This document shows positions 36,395 to 64,000 of a DNA stretch of 64,000 nt, in pieces (positions within the stretch are counted from its first letter, which is position 1; the number at the start of each line of letters is the position of its first letter). The DNA is taken from positions 4,521,001 through 4,585,000 of the forward strand of contig JAZGTH010000011.1 in the NCBI GenBank assembly GCA_036877525.1, read 5' to 3'. Below the pieces are notes generated by a model. That model saw only the letters and a list, made by a program, of their open reading frames with translations, ran no database searches and was not told where the DNA came from. The position numbers and the translations under genes are program-made. This DNA comes from Chromobotia macracanthus (Eukaryota; Chordata; Actinopteri; Cypriniformes; Botiidae).

Positions 36395-36703
36395 TGGCTA
36401 CAAGTTCTCTTAAAGTTATTAAAAAAGTGCTCATGCAGTAACATTAGTAGAATGTCTTTTTAACGTTATATATCATATATATCAAAAACATTATTGTTTA
36501 GTTTAACTTATTAGTGGAATGTTTATAAATGTTACAGATGTAAAAAAATGTAATAATGTTCTTATAACCAAGTGATAATGTTAATAAAACATCTAAAAAA
36601 CTGGACGTTTTGAACATTCTCAGTAAATTTAAAACATTTTTAATGTTTTTGTTACTCAAAGGAAACGTTAGGGAAACATTTCTACGACCTAAAATTAGTT
36701 GGG
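36395..36703 (+). mobile_element. MITE family A, copy 15 (forward)
   Basis: Family interior (CAGTAACATTAGTAGAATG, ACATCTAAAAAACTGGACG) with a degraded left end and right end CCTAAAATTAGTTGGG. Confidence 0.8.
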
Positions 36704-36797
36704 AAATGACATCTGTGTTCAATATCTTTCTTTGTGTACTGTAAAGTATCCTTATTAACGATGCAAGTCGGGTAGTGGAACAAAACCAAAAAAATGC

Positions 36798-36860
36798 CCT
36801 TAAAGGAACAGTACACCCAATAGTGAAAAATCTGTCACTATTCCAAACATGTACGGCACA
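36798..36860. mobile_element. TTAAAGG-type element, left-end fragment
   Basis: TTAAAGGAACAGTACACCCA with a following GTCACTATTCCAAACATG; only the end of the family is seen. Confidence 0.6.
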
Positions 36861-39295
36861 ACACAAACAAATATTCTGCCTATTTAAACTTGATGTATTG
36901 ATTTTGTCCTTTTTAAAGTCTGACAGCTTATTATTCTGAAAAATATCCTTTAACACAAAATACATAAGAACAACTCTTATGTTCTTCAAACCACGACAGC
37001 ACACATACCCAAATATGAATCATAAACTGACACTGTTTGGTTTTTAAGTTGCCAATAAAAAGACAACAATTCGTTGAGAGAAAGGTGGTGATACATAACA
37101 TTGTTTATAGCATGTAAATTGTAGGTGATTTATAAATGTGACACAAAATCTGCAGACGTTCTTGAGGTGTTTGTGTCCATGCTGACGTGAAACAACAACT
37201 TCAAACAAACAGTTGCATGAAACCAGTTGGAGATGAGGTAAGTGGAAACATGCAGCAATCTCTCGCTGTTTTTTACTAACAGAGAACACTCTTCACCAGA
37301 AGCTAAGTACACACATCTCTCCCTAAGTGCCTCTGTTGATATTTGTCCAGTTTTCCTGAGCTAAGACTGCGTCTGACCTACTACCACGTTTTGACAAAAC
37401 AGTTTTTGTTTGAGTCGCTTTAAAAGCCTCTAGAAAATGTTCCATTTTCAACACATTTGGCTTTTTTCTTTCCGTTCTCTCATAAAAGCCGGCGAAGCGT
37501 CACGGCTGTGAGTGATGCTGTCCTGCTGTGACTCTTCCCGAGAAAATAAATAAGTGAAGAGTATATAAACGCCCAAAAGCCATCAGTCCACAGGAGCTTA
37601 ATGGTGTGTTTAATTAAACTAACCAGTGATTTTGTGCCCCCTAATTGAAACTGAAAATCCACAAACATCTTTTATCCTGAATCTGCAAAACGTGGAATTC
37701 GCACAAGCTGTTTGCATTTAGCGTGACTTCATTGTAAATGTTATGACTGTTCCTGTTTTTTATTGCCAACATTCTTTAAACGTTTTCTCTACACCCTTAA
37801 GATGATAATACAAGCTGTTTTTCTCAAACCCAGTGGGTTGGGTTATTGGTAATAGGAAAAAGGATACAATGGAAAACCACCAGTTTGATCAGCTTTAGTA
37901 AGAATACACAGTGTTTCTTCTGCTGAAGCACCGCCACCACCTTTGGGCCTAGGAGACAATGTTTTTTAGAAGCACAGGCGCCTCCTACATAACGAGGGGT
38001 TGTTTAACAAGACTTTACATTTATGAGCGAGCTCTGGTACCCTCGAACCCTGGGACATCCCCACAGGCTGTGCGTACCTCATTTGTCACGTGCTGGAATA
38101 CAAACATACCAGTGGGATCTCCATAATGTGTTTTTTAATCACTGGCTCTTCTCAACTCTGAATAGGAAAAACTACATGCCAAATGTAAATGCACAACTTT
38201 ACATGTTAAAGTACAGACATATCTCAGATCTGAATATAGGGACATGATGAACCTCAACCAATGAAACAAATTTGTCCGACCTACAATTTAAATATCCGAG
38301 GTCCAGGCATCAACCAATGGATTAGATATACATTTCCAGTTCTCAAAGGATCTAATGGGTGTGTAAATGAAGCATTTTTAGACACCACCTAGGGAACATG
38401 GAAACGATTTAAATAAAAACGATAATGTCATTACATAAATAGGTACGCTAATTGCACATCAGCTAAATATTAAGCTGTACTGTATATCTTGGTTGGATCT
38501 TTCCTTTATTTAATGATGTCACAGTTTTGTCATTATTCAACCCCTCCTAACCAATCAACATGCTCCCCTCCAACTTCTTGTAATTCCCAATTAATAAATG
38601 AAATACATGTCTCCTTTAATATTGCGTTTCACACTGAAATACGTATTGAATCGGCACATGACAGCTTCGTGTTAACTTCAGATAAGGTGTGAAATTCAAT
38701 AATTGCAAATGGCGATTTCAACTAAATTGGCATAAACTATTTTTATTCTATTTTTATTTCATTCCAGAGAAACAACACAGAGTTATTCTGTGTAACTGAT
38801 TCGCTGACCGCACTCTTCTAAAGCAGAGTTTTTAATTACCTTTTATTGCAGTGTGTAGATGTGGATGGAGGCCCTAAGGATTGTATGTGGTTTTGGAGTT
38901 GCATAAGCTGTTCCTCGACAGTGCCACTAAAGTTCTGAGCTCTAATGAGAAACAGTTATAGGGTCTCTCCATGCAAACGCTTTCATCGCTCCGATTCTGC
39001 CTCTTCACGCTCGCTCTAAACGCCCGCTTCAATCAATCTTCTGTGTATTCACCATAACTGCTTTAGTTATGATTATTACCCAGCGTCCCTCGCCGACACT
39101 ACATTTTATCTCATCTGAACAAAAAAAGTATTGAAAGAGTGTTGAGATAATAGCTTGTTATATAAAGATACAGCTATCGCTTTGAATGTAAACACATGAG
39201 CAAAATAACATAAACAAAATACCACTTATCTTTATATTGCTACATTTATCTTAATAGCTTTCTTAAATGCAGAGTAGGCTGTTTTATTCTGGTTT

Positions 39296-39600
39296 AAAGT
39301 CTCTTCACATCCTGATAGTAATCACTATGTAAAGCGGTGTAAATATAAACATATAAAATAATATAATTTTAAAATGTAAATGCCTAAATATAAAAATATG
39401 TCGTCTGTGGAAGGTGCAGGACCGTAAACTGTTCATCCAATCATTGCATTCAGTCCAAATGCAATGATAGGATGTCCTGCTTGCCTGTAAAACTATGTAT
39501 TTGCATACATCCACGCATTTTTGCTAGAGGTATGGCTTTGGAGAGCGCTTCGAAAGGGGGGGGTTGGATCTTATGCTTTCAAATGCTCTAAAATGGCCTC
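39296..39600. mobile_element. MITE family C, reverse partial
   Basis: AAGTCTCTTCACATCCTGAT through GGAAGGTGCAGGACCGTAAA to GGATCTTATGCTTTCAAATG, matching the family C interior; ends degraded. Confidence 0.7.
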
Positions 39601-39639
39601 CCCCACCTTTAAGAAAATGTGTGTGGTGTTTGCTTAGGC

Positions 39640-39745
39640 CACCACTCACCACCACAATGTTAAGAGTCTTTTGAGTGTTTTTAGCACGTCGCTAAGTGGT
39701 TGCTAAGGCGTTGATGGGGTGTCCTGGGTGGCCGCTAATTGGGTA
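39640..39745. repeat. Degenerate GGTTGCTAAGG minisatellite-like repeat
   Basis: Units such as AGTGGTTGCTAAGGCGTTG and GTGTCCTGGGTGGCCGCTA. Related units occur at 44969-45085 and 54893-54938, and a short one near 18310. A fish-type degenerate repeat; no coding role seen. Confidence 0.55.
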
Positions 39746-40394
39746 GTACTACTGTTGGCCCAATTCAACAGAGCACAAGTCTCTACAATATTATGGCCAA
39801 GTTTTGCATCAAAATTTAAAACTGTGAATTTTTTAAACCCCTAAGCCAAAGTATGATGACCAATAGCAATATTGATGCTTGCTAATAAGAATATGTATAT
39901 TAAAAATGTTTTTTTATTACCACTAGAGGACAGTAATTGAACAAAATGTTCCATTACTAAGTACAGCGAATACCCAGAACCTCTCTCTCTTTTTCTCTAG
40001 GGTGACTGGTGAGAATATCGTATAGGTGCAGAAGATATGTGTATGAAGAGGTGTGAGGGTAAACTTAGCCTCCAGGAGACATTTACTCATCGAGATTCAA
40101 GTGGGAGAATCACTGGAGGACTTGATTTTTTTTGGCTAAGAAGACCCACGGGAAAGGAAAGCCAGAACAGAACCTACAGTACATGACACACATGGGTTAT
40201 CTGTCTGATATTGTCAGATGGGCTGCCATGTTGCCAGGCAAACAACAGATCAACAATTAAAGCAGATGACCTGTCAATCATATCCTACCACAGATTGCTG
40301 CATATATAAAGTTGTTGCCGGAGAACCAACAGAGCTGTTGAGTTTACAGACTTCCAACCCTGACAAGAATTAACATTTTTGAATAAGAACATTC

Positions 40395-40448
40395 TTTTGA
40401 GTGAACAATGACAGAAATGTCATTTTTGGGTGTGCTATCCCTTTAAAT
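40395..40448. mobile_element. TTAAAGG-type element, right-end fragment
   Basis: AATGTCATTTTTGGGTGTGC then TATCCCTTTAAA, the reverse-complement end of the same family. Confidence 0.6.
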
Positions 40449-41684
40449 GTCCTCCTCTCATAGGCTTTAGAATGAAACATGCATAAACTAAAACTAACAC
40501 TGAGGAGAGGCGGCGGAAGGTTCTAGAGATCTCCAGCAGATGTCAAGAGACCCTTAAGCATCACACACAATCAACACTTCACACTGATCAACGCTGGAGA
40601 CTTCTTATAGAAAGATGAGCTGACTAATGCATCGTTTTAATACGTTCTTGTTCCCAGCACATAATGCATTGACCAGCTATTATGTACTGTTTTAGTATTT
40701 TTAGTAGCATAGATTTATTATTGCATATGTATTGGTATATGCAATTATACAGCTGCTTTATTATACCCTCAATGATTATTAAACATTGTATTGTTTAATA
40801 ATCCTTCATCTACTACCAGAAAGAAAAATGAAGTTTATGGTTCAGCGAATAATAACTTGTTCACCACCAGAGGCCAGTCAAGAGCCAAGCAGCCTCAGTA
40901 AAGTTAACACTGAAGTTTCTGTTTATATTGTTTATTATCATCTATAGAGTTCAGGTTTTGTAGAGCAAACTTTTTACAACCATTCCAGTACAAACAAAAT
41001 TATTGGTCCGTTTGCATTAACGTTCCGGGTTTAAAACAAGTTATTTGTCAACAGCATCTGTGGTATACTGAAAATAACAAACTCGTCCACCATTTGTGAA
41101 AATAAGCAAACACAAAAGCCATGTTTACAGTTGTAAAGTTTACGTTTACAGTAATGCACTCGCAATGGAATTTCATGGGGCAAGGCATTCTGCCAGGTTA
41201 AAACCAGAAATGTGCAGCTGACATTTAAGGTCATCACTTATAATAATATTTCTGCATAAAAGTTTCTCTTTATCCCAGTTCAGTTTTTTCCCCATCTGCT
41301 CTCCATGCCATTAAACTTTCAGATGAGTCAAAATTATGCCACAGATGCCACCCATAGATTTAACTTGTAATGAACCCAGAACAGAACCGTAACAGAGTTC
41401 CAGAGCTGCTGGGTTCATAACCTTTACAAAATCTACACCTATCCATCCATCCTTTGGATAAGCATGCTACACTCTTCGGAATCAACACAAGACAACATGC
41501 TTTATTAAAAACACAACAAGAAGTTATAAAAGGCTCTGCCTCACACATTTATACACAGCCTGGCAGGAATGTTAGACATTAGAGCACTTTGGCACAAGCA
41601 GCTGTTTTTTTACTATAGCTGTCCTTACTATGAAACAAACATTCAAATCTACAGTCTAGCAACAGTCAGAACACGTTAAATAGT

Positions 41685-41705
41685 ATATGTATGTATGTAT
41701 GTATG

Positions 41706-41767
<62 letters not shown>
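41685..41767. repeat. Compound (GTAT)n-(AT)n microsatellite
   Basis: About six GTAT units followed by roughly 27 AT units; intergenic. Confidence 0.93.
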
Positions 41768-41768
<1 letters not shown>

Positions 41769-42360
41769 AGATGACTTTAAAAATGGCATTTACCCATAAA
41801 TTATGATGTGTTAATGCATGTGACATGTTATTGCGCTAAATATTATATACAGCAAAACAGCAGAATGAAAAATAAAAGATTGCAATGGAATGTTCCCATC
41901 TCAGCAAACATTAAATCTACAATCATCTTTGGAACCGCAATCAGAAATTGCAACGTGGCAGTGTGCGCATGGGCGAATCTCACCCCCAAATATTTCACCC
42001 CCAAATCAAAAGAAAAAGCTTAAAAAATAAAAAAATTAGGAAAGCTAGAAAACGCATCATCTTTTAGGCCCATTAAATTGTGCATTGTGACTATCGGTTA
42101 TGGCACTTGTCATTTTTCTACTGCAATTTAAAAGTTTATGGTATTTTAGTAATGTGACGACTAACAAGGATAAATTATCAGTAAAGTGCATTTGTAAGTA
42201 AACATAATAGTATTTTCTGTACTGAATCTGATTATTGCTTATTTTGCAGACTATTATTATCCGAGGAGAGGATGGTTTCATTACTATAGTTGATGGTAAT
42301 GAGAATAAGAGTTGAGAGGGGCTTAACTGGCATAAAAATGTCACAAGTTAATGGTACAAA

Positions 42361-42465
42361 ACACACACACACATATATATATGCACACACATATAATATA
42401 GATTTAGTATACATATACACCTTTCTCTGACACCTCACATACATATATATATGTATATATATATA
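42361..42465. repeat. Compound (CA)n/(TA)n low-complexity stretch
   Basis: ACACACACACAC then ATATATATAT blocks separated by short unique spacers, including a TATATATATGTATATATATA palindrome. Confidence 0.8.
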
Positions 42466-43060
42466 AAAATGTAATTATAAATCTTTTTCCTTGTCATTTG
42501 GGGGGAAATGCAATCTGGACATATTCACTGAGACTTATCTGTATAACCTTGCAGCTTCAAACACGTCTCTATCTGTCGTTCAGATTATCACCTGATTTGT
42601 CTTTGTCATGTCGTTGATCTACCTGCTTCCCGTACCCATTAACCTCTGCTGATTACGCTCCACATATTTCTCTCTAATTTGCCTCATCCACATTTGGTGC
42701 TCCGGGTGCGTCGGCGTTTTGCTGGCAGACGTAGCTGCTTATTACCTCCTTTCAATACCGTGCCCAAATGGGAAAATATTTACATGCTCAAAAGTACGCG
42801 CTTGTGCCAAGCATGATCCTAAAATGATCCAGGCCTGTGAAGCTACATGGGATCAGGCGGGATGGGTGTTAAAGGTGACCGGCGATGCGGTGCGCCATAA
42901 CAGGGAATCTCATGAAAAAATGTCCTGGTTATATTTCACCCCAAAATCTAAAGTGAGAAATAAGGAATTATGTTTTGCGTAAAGAAAATGAAGCCTGTTT
43001 TTAGCACAGTTACTTTTATGACAGTTCAGCACGTTATTACTGTAATGCAGTAATAAAAAA

Positions 43061-43451
43061 TTTATTTTTGGTTGGAGTTGGGGTGCCTTATTGTCATTGT
43101 CAAATAATGCAACACATTTTTTATTCCAATTTCCAAGTCCAATTTCTGTTCTTAATCATTTTTGATTTTGGGCTGAAACATTTTCTTGACCGGTTGTCTA
43201 AGACTGACCTTCCCAGTACCTCCATTACTTTCTATTCTACACAAGCACAAACTGTTACACTGTGAGTGATGGCTGGCTGATTATGAAGCATAACACCACA
43301 CGTTATAAATTACACATTCCTGATTTCAGTTGATTATTGTGTAACTACATAATGTGCTACCGCTAACTGATGCAGAAAGGAAAAGGGTGCATTCCCTGTG
43401 ACAGATATGTAGCTATGCTTGAGAGAGAGCAGAGAAAGTACTGATCTAGGA
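43061..43451 (-). other. cpne9: Possible cpne9 3' UTR with poly(A) signals
   Basis: Two AATAAA hexamers lie on the minus strand after the stop: 43124-43119 and 43066-43061. Either would give a 3' UTR of roughly 0.33-0.4 kb. Not confirmed. Confidence 0.4.
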
Positions 43452-63432
<19,981 letters not shown>

Positions 63433-63472
63433 CTGTCAAGAGAAATGGGAACAATTAATGATCAAACAGAGC

Positions 63473-63542
<70 letters not shown>

Positions 63543-64000
63543 ATCATCCAATAAACACACAAATACTAATCTTGCAACCTGTGCTAAATGGCTCTGAGAA
63601 GTACCTACTTTACAGGACGTGACCAATCCCACATCATTTGCAACTCGGGCCCCTTAAGTATAAAGTGTGGAGCAGCTGGTGCAGGTTCTAGCTCATCAAT
63701 TTCTACACTGAAGCATTTAAGAGGAGTCCAACAGGAAATGCTTTGGCTAACAAATGGACTGCAGCTCTGAGGGTGGCAGTTCGAGTAGATGCCTGCTTCT
63801 GCAAGCAATTCTTGACTAGTTCCGTTTGCTCCAGAAAGCTCTTGAGGAACAGTTAAACTTGGACACTGAACCTTCGCTCTCAAGTCTTCTCTCTCCACAG
63901 ACCTCGAGCTTTTAAAAAGATCTGTGGGAGAGCCATCGGCTGTAAATCTCATTGAAAAGAATGTAACAAGAGGGTCATTCGAAACAGTTTTGTGACAACC
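63433..64000 (-). other. cpne9 intron 1 (partial) with an unexplained open frame
   Basis: After the (GA)n tract, a 115-codon minus-strand frame spans 63952-63605 (starts MRFTADGSPTDLF, ends MMWDWSRPVK). No domain recognised; no sign of the copine first exon. Confidence 0.4.
63477..63538. repeat. (GA)n microsatellite
   Basis: About 30 uninterrupted GA units, 45 bp above the most 5' cpne9 exon in the window, so it is CT-rich on the coding strand close to that acceptor. Confidence 0.95.

Larger units (their letters stand above)
31610..43060. other. Intergenic space between klf15 and cpne9
   Basis: About 11.5 kb. Besides the listed repeats, a GC-richer, repeat-free stretch at about 38860-39110 includes a perfect inverted pair CATAACT-5 nt-AGTTATG (39053-39071). 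No exon pattern found. Confidence 0.55.

Noticed and set aside
36498..37004. 168-codon minus-strand frame
   Set aside because: Its C-terminal half is translated MITE family A and it overlaps a TTAAAGG-type repeat fragment; no protein domain.

Overview
This is a vertebrate nuclear DNA window, AT-rich, with long introns and many short DNA transposons. It is most likely from a teleost, and cyprinid-like. The reasons are: two protein-coding genes with canonical GT-AG introns and teleost/vertebrate orthologues; tRNA-derived SINEs; several families of short inverted-repeat elements (MITEs) with TTAA or TA target sites; a repeat beginning roughly 'TTAAAGG(G)A(T/C)AGTTCACC' that is abundant in cyprinid genomes; and abundant (TA)n, (GA)n and (GATA)n microsatellites. 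No bacterial, viral or plasmid genes were seen.

Two genes are supported, both on the minus strand. (1) klf15, a Krueppel-like zinc-finger transcription factor, is complete: an inferred non-coding first exon near 31.43-31.6 kb, a large coding exon at 28828-29999 and a last coding exon at 23992-24160. The predicted protein has 446 residues and three C2H2 fingers, with the second finger split by the intron. (2) cpne9, a copine, has 18 coding exons running from 63432 down to the stop at 43452. They encode about 515 residues covering most of C2A, all of C2B and the von Willebrand A domain. Only the first coding exon (about 36 residues expected from the family) lies beyond the right edge. I assembled all 18 exons by reading splice sites; reading phase is conserved across every junction.

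Layout: 1-21 kb is gene-free, repeat-strewn sequence downstream of klf15. 21.1-31.6 kb holds klf15 with a possible long 3' UTR. 31.6-43.1 kb is the intergenic space between the klf15 promoter and the 3' end of cpne9. 43.1-64 kb is cpne9. Sixteen copies of one MITE family (ends CCCAGCTAACA / TGTTAGCTGGG) are scattered through the window, and two further TTAA-flanked MITE families occur repeatedly.

The two genes are neighbours in tandem, but nothing in the sequence links their functions: klf15 is a nuclear metabolic regulator and cpne9 a calcium-dependent phospholipid-binding protein. I found no convincing undescribed system. The most interesting points are an upstream ORF in the klf15 leader, a Ser at a usually Asp position in the copine C2A domain, a copine intron made almost wholly of CT microsatellite, MITE remnants reduced to little more than their two ends, a nested inverted-repeat structure at 35.87-35.95 kb, and a probably unreliable A/T-only stretch at 47.3-47.55 kb.
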